DNA of 64,000 bases from NCBI GenBank assembly GCA_015680685.1, contig MNCI01011109.1, positions 107,606 through 171,605 on the forward strand. The letters run 5' to 3'. Each line of letters starts with the position of its first letter. The first letter of the stretch is position 1. The stretch comes from Gnetum montanum. Taxonomy: Eukaryota > Streptophyta > Gnetopsida > Gnetales > Gnetaceae. The notes beneath the pieces were generated by a model that was not told the DNA's origin, did not search any database, and saw only the letters and a program-made list of their open reading frames with translations. Shown here in pieces: positions 23,396 through 35,430 of the stretch. Both the position numbers and the translations under genes were made by a program.

Positions 23396-24247
23396 TCAAC
23401 CCTTCTTCTAGTGTCAATTAACTATTGGCATAGGAATACAACCTTGCTCTAAGAATAGTTTGAATAACTCATTTTAGGTGGTTCCTAGTCTCTAGTTCCA
23501 CAAAGGCACAAATACCCCAAAATAGCTATTACTTATTTAAATGAACTAACTGTGGAAAAGTCTATATTGTTAGTAAAATGCTTTTAAAAAAAAGTATTGT
23601 TCTATATATGAATGATTACTATCCCTCTTAGGTATCTCTCAATAATGAATCATAATAATTCTTGTTGCTTATCTAACTCTAACTTTGCATAGCTAATATA
23701 GTAGATGGAATAATTTATAGAACATGCCCTTCATCCAATTTGAGCTATCTATTAGTAAACTTCCTAAAGCTAAATTTTACAAAATTTTTACCAAACAATG
23801 CTTGAACCTAAGATAGAAAATTTTCTAAAAAGCTTAAAATTACATGAATGACAACATTAATTCTACTCTAAATTGATTCAAAATTGACACTTATAAAAGC
23901 CATCCCATTTAATGAGAAGAGTAAGAATGAGCTAAACCTCAGTTTCTAGAGAAAATAACTTATTCTAAAATCTACCTTTCACTAATAAGTGGCTATGCAT
24001 AATTAAGATAAATGAGTAAAGAATACTATTTAATATAAATTTAGAAAATATCAAAAGAGATAAGTGAAACTATTTAAATTTTTCAAAAGGATGTTCTACC
24101 CAAAAAGTGTCCACCCATTCTCTCCTTTTTACAAATCTACTCTGGGCTTTATATAGTAGCCATTGGCAGTTACAATATTTATAAGATTATGGCTTCATCA
24201 TTTTAATGTTTTCTTCATATAGTTGTAAGTCATTAGATAGTTACCCA
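23396..24247 (-). mobile_element. Family 2 LTR (LTR D), lying between two elements
   Basis: It is similar along its length to 36780-37707 (LTR E), with shared phrases 'aactcattttaggtggtt..tagtc', 'tatctctt', 'agctatctattag' and 'aacttcctaaagc'. Both have a TATA box at the same place on the minus strand (24147-24155 here). Gag-pol lies on one side and the 3' ORF of another copy on the other. It therefore looks like the 5' LTR of the left element and the 3' LTR of the right one. Ends are approximate. Confidence 0.7.
24147..24155 (-). promoter_or_regulatory. TATA box of LTR D
   Basis: TATATAAAG on the minus strand. LTR E has TAATATAAAAG at the equivalent place (37596-37606). Confidence 0.65.
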
Positions 24248-24276
24248 AATTCTTAAGTTCTCTTTATTCTCTAAAC

Positions 24277-27130
24277 TTAGAGAACTTCTATCAATAACTG
24301 CTGAGATAACTTCCCATGAATGAGTAATACTTTTATAAAATGATTCAATATATCAAGATTAGTGTTGTCAAGATATTTAATAATATCCTTAACTCTTATT
24401 TTGTTGACACTTAATTCAGTTAGAGAATTATTTATCTTAATTAATGCATCTCTTATTGCTAAATAGATTTTCTCTAGTTCTAATCTTTTCTGAGTAGCTC
24501 CTATCATTATTCTTATGACTATCATCATCATATTTTCCAAGAAAATATTTTTATATTATAGAAATATTTCTCTTTTTCCTCTAGTTATTTCAACTAGTTC
24601 TTAAGCTATTCTTTCCATTTGGACAAAAATGGCTTGATTTCCTTTAATTTCTTCAATCTCAACTCTAGTCTCTTGTACTCATTCTTTGTTGTAATTGATT
24701 TCAACAATTAATTCTTGAGAATTTGCTTGCAATAAATAGGAACAATTTGGAGATTTACCCTTTCTAGCCTATTCTAGTTCATAACTTACAATATTTAGCT
24801 TCTCCTCCAATTGTGTCATGGCTTATTCTTTATTTTTAAGAAATTATTCTTTAATAGTAATCATTACCTTGAGGTACTCAATTTTATCTTTGGAGCTTTT
24901 CAATTCTTCTCTTAGTTTAATTACTTCCTATTCATTTTACACCAGATATTCTTTAAGCTTTAATATTTGATTATTAGCTACTTGTCCCATATCTTTGATT
25001 AGCATAACTACGGTTTCTAACATGTCTTTATGGGGCATTATCAACTTTTATCCTCCAATTTTTGGATCATCTTCCTTATAAGAAAACATGATACTTACTT
25101 TAGTTTCTAGCTTACTGGGTAGATTGTAATTGAAAATAATTCATCCTTTTTTTCTTTAATTTTGAAGGACAAAGTTGCTTTTATTATCAAATAGCCTAAG
25201 GGAAAGTCAAAGTTTGTTAGAGCTAAAGATGAGATTTCCCCTTCCTTATGCTATTGCTATTGTAGTTCTTGTAATTTCTATTATTCTAGTAGCTACTAAT
25301 ACTACCTTTTAATAAGCTCTTATTTTTGTTTTTCTTTATTATGCCTTATTCTCTATTCTTATTTTTCTGTATGCTTTAACCTTTACATACTCAGTCCCAT
25401 TTAGTAGGAATCTCTTATTTCGCATGACTTCTTTAGGATCTTGTAGCTTCCAAAAGAATTAATTTTCTTCTAATAGAGATAGATATTCATTAGGAAAGTC
25501 CCTGGACAAAGGCTTATCACACATAAAGGTTGGAAACTTCATTAATAAACTTTTCAAATATTTAGAAGCTTTATCCTTATCTTGATTTACCTCTTTCTCT
25601 ATAGCTATATGATAAACTACATCTATATTCTGAGGCTAATGAATCTTTTAGATCTTTGTAGTTGAATAAATTTCCTTAGGAACTAAACATAAATCACATT
25701 GTTCTTTATATCTTTTAGTCATGTCCTTTAGATGTCTTGCATTGTTGAATTCCTAGAAGCCAAATTTCAAAGGAAAAACCTCTTTAAGCTTATAATCATT
25801 CTTCAATGGGCTCTCCCACATTTGTCATCCCACTTCTAATATTGCTAAATGAGCTACAAACTTGAGAAATTTAAAAGCTTTTCCTTCAAAACCTACTATT
25901 AAACTTTTAGTATAACAAGCATGTAGAAAAATAGCTCCATGATACTTTCTCCTTATTTTGATGATAATTTGTTGGTCAATTCATGGTGGAAAGGCTCCTA
26001 AGATGAATTTAAATATATGGTAGTATATACAGTTCATAGAAAATTCCAATACCTAGGCATCAAAATATCTCCCTTGATATATGATTGGAAAGAAATCATA
26101 ATAGGGATCTTTGGGATGAGCTTTTCACTATGATGCATAACTTACAAAAACTAAGGTTGTCCTTTTAGGCTCAATAATTTTACTTAACAAATAATCCATT
26201 AAAAATAATCTTAAACTTAATCAAGCCCCTTGTTCTTGAATTTTTGCCAAGCTACTCTTCAATACATTATTCATGTACTATACAAGGAAGAAATTTCTTT
26301 TATTCTCTAATGCTACTTAGGCCTGAACATCATAATCAACAACTAGGTTTACTTCATAGTTTGAACAAAAATTTAAAGTTGAAATGAAAATTCTATGAGG
26401 AAACCTCGGTTCTATAGCTCTACAAATAACATTTCAGTATCCCTAGGCTTTTACAAGATTGGCCGACAATAGCTTTAAAACTTTTCCTATTTTTAGATGA
26501 GCCCAAAAGTCTTTGCTATGTACATCCTCATTATACTGATGAGCTTCTACTTTTGTTATCTTGGGCTCTATTAAACCATAGAGCTCACACACCTTTTTAG
26601 CATTGATGTTGATATATCATTTTGTATTTTTTTTCTAAAGTAAAGCTTATCTTTCTTGTACATAGTTTCAACTATCAAGTGGCTTGTAACATCTCTAATA
26701 AAGTTTTTCCTTATCATAAAATCAAGCTTATGAATACTTTTTATTTCATAGATTTATTTTCAATCCTTCATTATCTTTATATCCTAAATCTCTATCTTTT
26801 CTATTAAGTCATGATCCTTGTCAAATTTGAATAAATCTCTCTCACATATCTCTAACTCTAGGTGCCTAATGCTAATCCATTTTTGATGCTTATAAATGTT
26901 TAGCTTGAAATGTTATAGGTAGTCAAAGAAGTTGAAAGTGTCAATGTATTAGAATTTATGAGGTGCCTCTTCTTTCTCCTTGTGAGATATTTTAGCTAAG
27001 ATTCAAAAGAAATTCAAGAAATCTTTCCTTTATGCTTGAAGTATTTACTAATGGCTCTATGATTTGAAATTCATCATGAGCTTATTCATTGATACTTGAA
27101 TCTTCATTTTTTAATTTTCTTGCTTGGGAA
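24277..27130 (-). pseudogene. Unidentified 3' ORF of family 2 (ORFx), copy 1
   Basis: I do not recognise this protein. It lies on the minus strand between the hairpin-repeat region and LTR D, where some plant Ty3/gypsy elements carry an extra, envelope-like or antisense ORF. It is riddled with stops; the longest open piece is the C-terminus at 24277-24540 (LELEKIYLAIRDALIKINNSL). The 24600-25050 part is Glu/Lys/Leu-rich with coiled-coil character. The middle (25200-26500) reads in pieces such as 'FPNEYLSLLEEN', 'RFLLNGTEYVK' and 'HLKDMTKRYKEQCDLC'. A second copy at 45031-46883 is clearly similar, so this is a conserved part of the element. Confidence 0.6.
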
Positions 27131-29915
27131 TAGGCTGTTTGAATTATATTTTCACGCATGTCACAAGCGTTGATTTTACTAAGCTACTTTGCCAATGCTA
27201 TTAAATAATCATATGCTTGGGTACAAATCATCTCATCTTACCTTTCAACATATCTTCATTAATCTAGCTCTTAATTCTTCCTTAAGAGTCATTAAACATA
27301 TGTGACATAAATAAAACCACTTTGTAGAATTGCTTTTTGGTTTTACCAATACTAATGTTGATGTGGAAATTGAAGCTTAGATCATTGGATGAGGATGATC
27401 CTTCTTCTAGCATGAGTTAAAAGGTTGAAGTATAAAATCTAAATAATTTTGGATTCTAAAAATCCTATGCTTGGCTCTTGATTAAGCTTCAATATCTCTT
27501 AATTTTCTTTTTTATTTATGACCTCTTGAGCTAGATTAAGATTAAGTACAAGTGTAAATTCAACAAGTTTTGTGTTTGTAGTCTTGAATTAAAGCTCTTT
27601 TACATCTTAATATAGCTTGTAGAACCAATTTCTAGAAGTTTTTTTTGGTTCTACAAGCTTTCTCATTTCATTTAATCTGATGTGGCAAAATAACTTAGTA
27701 GCTCACTGATAGGGCTAGTTCATAGACTCACTTTTGGATTCTATGAGATTTTCTTCTATATTAAGGTTATATGGCCTTTAAGTTCAAGACAAATCTTCAA
27801 AAATATTTTTTACACCACCTACCTAAGATAGATTAAACATGAATTTAGCCATATGTGGAATAATCATTAGTAGGTCTCATGCGTAAGCTTTATATGTTTG
27901 GTGCTAACATGGCTTGTAGAACCATTTTGGGAGCTTGCTCATAGAACTGAATTTTGGTACTACAAGCCTGCTCTATAAAATAGTTGATATGACTTGTAGA
28001 ATCATTTTAGAACTCATTCATAGAACCAATGTTTGGTTCTATGAACTCATTAAATTCATTGTAGAATGATTCTTGAGCTTCTTTGTAGAACTAGTTTTGG
28101 TTCTACAAGGGTTCTACAAGTTGTAGCATATAGCTTAGCTTCTTAATCTTCTTCCATTTAATCCTTAACATGTTAAGTTAGATTAAAAAAATAATATGCA
28201 TGTGCACAAATTCAACTTGTAATATTTTGTGAGCTTAATATAAAGCTCTTCTTAGTTATTATGTGGCTTTTTGAATTATTTTAGCTCTTGTTCATAGAAC
28301 CACTTATTCTTTGTCAGTGCTAATCTACTAGAGTCTTTCTAGAACTTCTTTATAGAATTGATTCTTGGTCTTACAAGCTTCTGAGACTTTTCAAAGATTA
28401 TGTGGTAAAATCAAAAGTAAGCTTGATTGTAGAACCAAATTTTGGTTCTATGAACTTACTCTACAAAAAAGCTAACATGGTAGAACCATTTTTTAGACTT
28501 CCTTATAGAATTGATTTTTGATTCTATGAGCTACATTTCCTTTTGCACTAAAGCCTTAAATGGTAACATAGCTTGTAGAACCATTTTAGCTCTTATTTAT
28601 AGAACCAACTTTTGGTTCTACGATTCTTCTTCTTTTTAAATCTAATATGGCTTCTTTGTAAAACCAACTCATAAAACCATTTTTTTAATTCTACAAACTT
28701 ACACTAAATAGAATCTAATGCAAAACAGGCAAAAATGAGCATTTAATGCCTTTTAAGAGCTTCCAACATTGTAGAATCAAATGTGAGCTAACTTTTAGAA
28801 CTGAATTTTTGATTCTATATGCTGGGCTTTTTTCTCTTCATATCCTATAACCACTGTATTATACAATGATGGTGTGATTCATAGAATTATCTTAGAGCTT
28901 ACTTATAAAGCCAATTTTTTATTCTATGAACCCACACTATTTGGGAGATAACATGGTAGAACCAATCTAGAAGCTCTTTGTAGAACTACTTTTTCATTTT
29001 ATGTACTTCCCCTAATTCTATGAACAAACCAACCAAGAGCTAACATAGATCACAGAGTTATTTTAGGAGTCACTTATAGAATCAATTTGTAGAACCATTT
29101 TTTATTCTACAAGTCTCTCCTAGTTCTATAAGTTGACATGGCACATGGAGTCAGTTGAGTGTTTAGCTATAAAGTTGATTTTAATTCATAATTCCAATAG
29201 AATTAACATAGTTGATAGGACCAATTTGTAGAACTGAATTTTTGATTCTACAAATTCATGCTAACTTCACAAACTAAATTCATTCTTCCAATTCTTCATA
29301 TAAACTATTTAAGCTTATGCTAACTGTAAAACTAATACATTTAGCTTCATGAATTAATCTTTGTTAATTGAAAACCTAGCTAATAAACTAAGATATATTA
29401 ATCTTTTAGATTAGAGCATGTCCTCATAAGCTCTTCTCTTGAAACTAATTAAAAATTCATTGTATTAGGGTATTTAAATTTAGCTTGAAACCTTGGCCCT
29501 TCATATTGATTATTTCAGAGTTAGCAAGCTTACATGCTTAATGTTCCAATGATTTCTAAGTCACTTGTCATACTTAAAATTTCCACTATTTTCAAAACCC
29601 CTATTACAATGAGCTAATTCCTTTTTTCATTTTTAGAAACAATTTTTTATTATAAGCTTTGTTCTCCACTTAGGGATTTTATTTTGCACCCTTGCATTTA
29701 GAGAAATATGACTATGTGCCAAAATTCAATGTAAATCCACAAATTTTACTTTTAAGCTTAATCATAATACTTCTTATCTAAATGATCAATTCATCTCAAT
29801 GATACCATGTTAATTAATCAATCTCTTGATTCATGAGCTATTGGAAAACTCCAAATTAAGCTTAACAACTCTAATGTTTGTTATTCCATGATAATGGTGA
29901 CTATTGTAACAACAA
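27130..29915 (-). repeat. Hairpin-repeat region of family 2, copy 2
   Basis: Between 27600 and 29300 many degenerate units of roughly 100 bp carry TAGAACCA and TTGGTTCTA. Some pair exactly as TAGAACCAA-N3-TTGGTTCTA (28021-28041, 28430-28450, 28600-28620). From 29270 to 29915 the sequence matches 16215-16870, the region next to integrase in the other copy. It therefore lies between integrase and ORFx in the complete element. No coding sequence is seen. It is broken at about 29915 by plus-strand Athila-family DNA. Confidence 0.8.
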
Positions 29916-29919
29916 CAAC

Positions 29920-31619
29920 CACAACAAAAAAGTGCCACTAGGGCAATTAGTACATAAGATAATAATAGTATAGGGATTTGTGAAGTAAAAATAAAGAAAT
30001 ATTCTTTCTTTAGAATAAGTCCAAAAAAGGTTTGAAGGCTTAGAACTTTGTCTAATCCTATTCCTCTTACACCAAGTTCTCAACCATCATCAAATAAGAA
30101 TCTTATAAGGATCCTATACCATGCTTCAGCCATCATCAAATAAGAATCTTATAAGTATCATGCTTATAAAGATAGTGAGTCAACAGATAAAAGTAGAGGT
30201 AATTTCCAAAAAAATGAATAGATCTAGAAAGTCCTTTAATTTATTTCTAAATAGTAAGAAATGTACCATGTAAAGCTCTACTTGATTCAAGATTGAAGAT
30301 GAATCTTATTTACTAAGATATATATAAGTCTTGGAGTATCCCTCCATTTAAGAAATGTAATATCAAATTGGAGCTTATATACTAGTCTATTATTGTTCAA
30401 CTTAGACAATCAGAATATGTTGTGATAACTATTAGTGGGTGGTCATATCTTGTATATTTCTTAGTCATTCATGTGGAAAAGAATAAAGGAGAATTTTATA
30501 GCATCATGGGAAATGCATGGCTTAGTACAATTAATGCTAAGCTAGGAATAAGATATCTATACTTGGAAAGTTTCAAGAAAAACAACAAAGAATTCATACA
30601 AGGACAAAGAGTTTCATGCATCCCATACAATGGCATTGGCTGCAATGGTGTGAAAAAAATATGGATAATAAGAAAAGGTAACATTTCAACATGCAAAGTA
30701 TGTGTCAAGGACATGTATGTATAACATTTTCTATATGCAAAAACCTTGAAATAGAAAGATGCCTAGTGGCTAATTAATGAAACAAATTCCAAATTAGATA
30801 TGTGAAGGGAACCAACTGAAATGATCACACACATCTATGTTGAAGAAATATATAAGATGAAACAATTGAGAAGCCAACTTTCATGCCTAGATTTTCAACA
30901 AGAAGAAGATATTGAATTGGTAAAGTTAGAAATTTCTGACAAGTTTGAACTAGAACCTTAAAACTCAAGATACTATTGGACACATTAGAATATGCATCTC
31001 TAAATAATAAACAACTAGTAATTGTCAATGTCAATATTTATAAGCATCAAAAGCAAAACCTACTTGAGGTTGTTAAAAATGGCCAATAAATTTTGCATGA
31101 ACTTATGATAAGATAACAGGTATAGATCCACACATTTACCAATCTCACATATACATAGATCCAACTAGAAAATCATGTCAATAACACAAAGCTTAAAGAG
31201 GTAGTTAAAAAAAATTTGAAAAGCTACTCAAGACAAGGTTCATCTATCCAATTACAAACACTGAGTGGGTTAGTTCATTGGTCATCATTTTGAGGAAAGG
31301 TATCAATTGAAGGGTCTATATAGATTTCCAACAATTAAATGTGGCAACATTGAAAGATCTTTTTTTTTCATTATGTGTAAAATAAATCTTAAACCTTTTG
31401 GCAAGACACTAGTATTATGGAATTCTTGATGATTAGAATGAATATCATCATATTTGTATTACACTGAAAGACTAAGACAATGTTCATCACCCCTTGAGAA
31501 ACATTCACCTATAGGAAAATGTCATTTGACCTTTGTAATGCTTCTACTATATTTCAAAGCCTTGTTCTCAATATTTTTCGAAAGTAGATTTATAATGTAG
31601 TCAAAGTATTTATGGATGA
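29920..31619 (+). pseudogene. Athila-family protease-RT fragment (F)
   Basis: Same family as element 1 but on the plus strand. The 30422-30724 open segment is the protease body (SGWSYLVYFLVIHVE, then NAWLSTINAKLGI). RT follows at about 31130-31619 with RFIYPI, a 'TEWVSSLVII' form of the fingers motif and the approach to the active site, ending in VFMDD. A 47-bp tandem duplication sits at 30083-30176, in the linker. The fragment stops exactly where LTR G begins, in the middle of the RT active-site motif. Many stops. Confidence 0.8.
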
Positions 31620-32495
31620 TGATGAAACATTAATAAGGCAACTACATCAACATAGGCCCATTGGGACGACCCTATTGATGTATCATCATCAATGCATCTC
31701 AAGATACATCAAAGAAAGTACATTAATGCCGATACAGGAATTACCTATATAAATGTGCATGCCTCTCACATTTATGGTACCATTTAGTCATTACCTTAAC
31801 TGAACTCTTACAGTTTCTTTCTATAGAAGTTAGTAAATATTTCCCACTAAGTGCCAGCATCATGGCTTAAAGTGATTGTACAACATTTTATTCAAGTGCA
31901 GCATGTACCTAGACACATTTGAATTAATGAAAATAAAATTGAGATTTATTCCATCCATTACAGCAGCACTTGGATTAAATTAACTTTACTTTCCAAGAAT
32001 TTACTTTCTTATTATTAAGCATTTAATGTTATAGTTTGTAATCAATGTGAGTACAGCCACTTTAAGCATAATATATTAATGCTTGATAATTCTAGAAGTG
32101 GATATTTAGTACATACAGTAGTAGACACTTGGTAAACTAGCAGCATTAGTATATGTTCAAGATGTATATGAAAAGTACGAATGGATACTCCACATTTAGG
32201 CTAGTTAGTTAATTAAGTAGTTAATTTAACTATTAAACTCTCATTTACTTAATCATTTTGCAAATAATGACAATACTAAAAATATAAAAATAAATATTTT
32301 ACACCTCAATTACACTTAACCATATGCACAAATTAACACAAGTATTAATTGGAAAGACAACAACTAGTAACCACATATTTCACCATCTAGAAATACATGC
32401 CACTTAGGTAAATAGAGTCTGTAGAATTCCACCAGATCATGCATACATACTAGTGATTTATATGGTTAGGTGTAGGGAATACCCTCTGCTCATCA
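31620..32495 (+). mobile_element. 5' LTR of element G (LTR G), TGATGA family
   Basis: The 876-bp LTR runs from TGATGAAAC to CTCATCA. It is the reverse-orientation relative of LTRs B and C, with shared phrases such as 'tgtacctagacacatt' and 'ttaactttactttcc'. It has TATATAAAT at 31746-31754 and a tRNA-Asp primer site right after it. It interrupts the RT of fragment F. Confidence 0.85.
31746..31754 (+). promoter_or_regulatory. TATA box of LTR G
   Basis: TATATAAAT about 127 bp from the LTR start. Confidence 0.6.
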
Positions 32496-32496
32496 T

Positions 32497-32514
32497 TAGC
32501 ACCATTATCGAGGA
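32497..32514 (+). promoter_or_regulatory. Primer binding site of element G, tRNA-Asp type
   Basis: TAGCACCATTATCGAGGA begins one base after the LTR. It differs from the tRNA-Asp complement at six places, and every difference is G to A or C to T. Confidence 0.85.
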
Positions 32515-32650
32515 CTCATTTTAGCTAAGTGCACTAAGTATTATTAGAGAGTGAAATCATATAAAGTTATTGTAAAAGAGAATAATGTATTAAGGTTTAG
32601 AAAAATAACAACAATATTTTATCAAGGGACACTATATCAAGATAGCTATG

Positions 32651-34200
32651 ATGGCTTCTTCTCACATGAATGATTTACCATCACCTATCAATGACTCTAA
32701 TTAGAAACAAGATAGAACTAGAAGGAATGCTAGTGATATACCTCAAAAACTGAAGATTGATTATGCAAATCTGAATCCGAATTATCCAAACTTCAATTTT
32801 ATCCTCCATCAAGAAGAGCAACTATGATGGAGAGATCTAGAGGGTAAAATTATGTTACCATCCTATCATTCTATTCCTACAATGATCATGACAATTTTCA
32901 TTTAACTAAGGCTAGAACTAGTAGGCCTAAATTACCAAGTAACAGAGCACCTTGCTAGAGAGTATCAACCAATAAAGGCTAGTGTAAGAAGGATCTATGC
33001 ATGGAAGCATACTATGAAGCCTCTAAGGGCAAACAGGTCCTACTTCCACTAGCTCTCCAATCACCGAAGGTGGGCTCATAATTTCTATTAGGGTAAGATC
33101 AACACTAAGATCATCCTTCTTTTGATGAGTGAGATACAACTCACCAACAGTTAAAATAAACCTTGTTGGATAACCATGATGAAGGGAAAACTAACTCAAG
33201 AATCAAGAGAACCTCAAGGCTAAGGTATCTAAACCATTTTGTCAAAAGAATAACCAAGGGACTAGAAAATAAGTACAAGTTAGCACCACTCTCCTAGCCC
33301 TTTGCCTTCATCACCCTTTTCATCCTTAAACTCTAACAAGAGATACTATGATTGAAATAAAAGAAATAATGATCAAGATTAAGAGGGAGATGATTAAAGG
33401 TTCCATCATAGAAATGAGAGAAGTAAATATAGTCAAAAACAAGAGGGAGAATAGCATCATCAAGAGAGAAGGCATAGCAAGTTGCATCATAGGAGGCATA
33501 GCCATCATAGGGACCATTATGAATATAATGACTATGATGAACCACTATTGGTCATAATGATCATGATCAATACCTTATAAGTAGTTTGTATTCCTACCAA
33601 GCATCAAAGAGATAGATGAATCAAATGACTTGATATGAACAACATTCCTAAGTTTGAAGGATTTTATAATGTTGAATCACAACATCATTTGCAAGCCTTC
33701 CATGATGCCTGTGCCTTGCAAAATATTGAGGATGAGTGCCAAAAACTTGAACTATTTCATAGAATATTTATCAAAGAAGCTAAAAGTTGATACCAATTCT
33801 TAAAGCTAGAATCTATTTGTAGATGGAGTACAATACTAGAGCTACTTAATGATAAGCATCAAACATACTTCATGGTGTCCAACTTAAGGAAACAAATTCA
33901 AGGATAGAAATAAGGTAATCATAAATCCCTTGATGTAGCCATGCGTAGGTATTACTCTTTTTTGCATTGCTACCTAGGCCATGATTTCTCTCAAAGGGAA
34001 CAACTTCACCATATAATAGATGAGCTCTAAAACAAAACCAGAGAGAATCTTAGAGTTTATGCCCAAGGAAGATTATTAGAAATGAGGGTCAATCAGATCC
34101 AAAGACTTATTGAGCAAGTTGCCAAGAAAGAAGGAGAACTTAAGAAGTGAGAAATTGTAGAAGAGTAAAATAGAGATTCCTACATTCATAAAAGGGATGT
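32651..34200 (+). pseudogene. Element G gag, decayed
   Basis: It opens at the ATG at 32651 (MASSHMNDLPSPINDSN, then a stop), paralleling the start of gag in element 1. Capsid fragments appear at about 33940-34150 in shifting frames: 'YYSFLHCYLGHDFSQREQ', then VYAQGRLLEMRV and 'LIEQVAKKEGEL'. A low-complexity Met/Ile-rich stretch at 33330-33560 fills the middle. It is more decayed than the element 1 copy. Confidence 0.75.
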
Positions 34201-35430
34201 ACATTTCTATGATTTTGATGAGAAAGCATCACTACAAGATGTGGTATAAAGAAAATCCTTACCAATCAAAAAATCTATTATAGAAATATTGGACAAGGTG
34301 GACAAAATGTGAAACTCATTGGATAAGAAGTCCCAAATTATTCTAAAAATTATGGAGGAGAAAACGAAGTAGGGAAATCAAGAAAGGAACAAAAAGAAGG
34401 AGATAAGATACCACCACTAACTATTATTAATAAAAAGAGAAGGCTACAACAATTGATGAGGTTGCATATTCTAAAATAGATGAAGAAGAATGTGACATAT
34501 GCCAATATGAACATCCTGAGGATGTTGTTCTATATTGTCATACTTATAAGAATCTAGGTTGTATGCTTTAAATCCAAAGTTTGCAAAAAGGAAACCACCC
34601 ATTATATTTCTTTATTCATAAGGCAACTATAGGAAATAGTTTCACAAATCATACTATTATCCAAGTGGAGCTCCATCTTAACCTTAAGAACATTATCATC
34701 AATTGCAAAATCCACAATCATGGGAGATGCCACCACCAAGGTAGCAATATCCTCACCATGAGCTCAACCTATATGGGTTTATTATCCAACAATTTGTATC
34801 TCCTTGTGCCTCTGCAATTTGCACCTCATTCTCTTATTACTATTATCCTCTAGAATATCATAGAACACCTACTCCACAAGATGAATCTCCTTCTACTTAT
34901 CCTCCTTATTATCCACATCCCATGCTATAGCTTAGAATCTTGCTTCTTTATCACTTACGCCACCTATGAATGGAGACATTTCACCACATCCTCAACAACG
35001 AAATGCAAAAAGGATCATAACCTTATAGTTGGATGATAATCTGAGTGGTTTTAAGCATAAACCTTAAAAAAGAGCTTTATTTAGATACAAAAATCTACCA
35101 AATTCCTTATAGACATTTGTGAATATGAATTCTTCTTCTATTGCTTCTGAAATAATTAACAAACCACCTTCAAACCAAAGATTCTAAAACATGCATACTA
35201 TCATGTTAACACATGCAATTATTGACTAGATCAAGGTAGGATACCATTCTAGAAAAGGTTTGATCCTAGAAGTCTCCTTATTTACTTACAAATTACAAGA
35301 AATGAGCTATGTAAAGCTCTATTAGCCTCATGATTTGGGGTAAATTTAATCTCCTAAGAAATGTATAAAACCTAGAATTTTCCCTTGCTTAAAAAATATA
35401 ATATCATATTAGAACTTACCAATTAATCCA
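34200..35430 (+). pseudogene. Element G gag C-terminus and linker, decayed
   Basis: This corresponds to 8010-9005 in element 1. Around 34490 it reads 'EECDICQYEHPEDVV', the counterpart of the CEICQYD segment, followed by a Tyr/Pro-rich linker in broken frames. No intact ORF. Confidence 0.55.

Noticed and set aside
27600-29300. Hairpin array as MITE insertions
   Set aside because: Units lack separate target duplications, are densely packed, and recur in the same place in a second copy of the element, so they are part of family 2.
33326-33557. Met/Ile-rich minus-strand frames resembling membrane proteins
   Set aside because: Antisense shadows of a low-complexity stretch inside the decayed plus-strand gag of element G.
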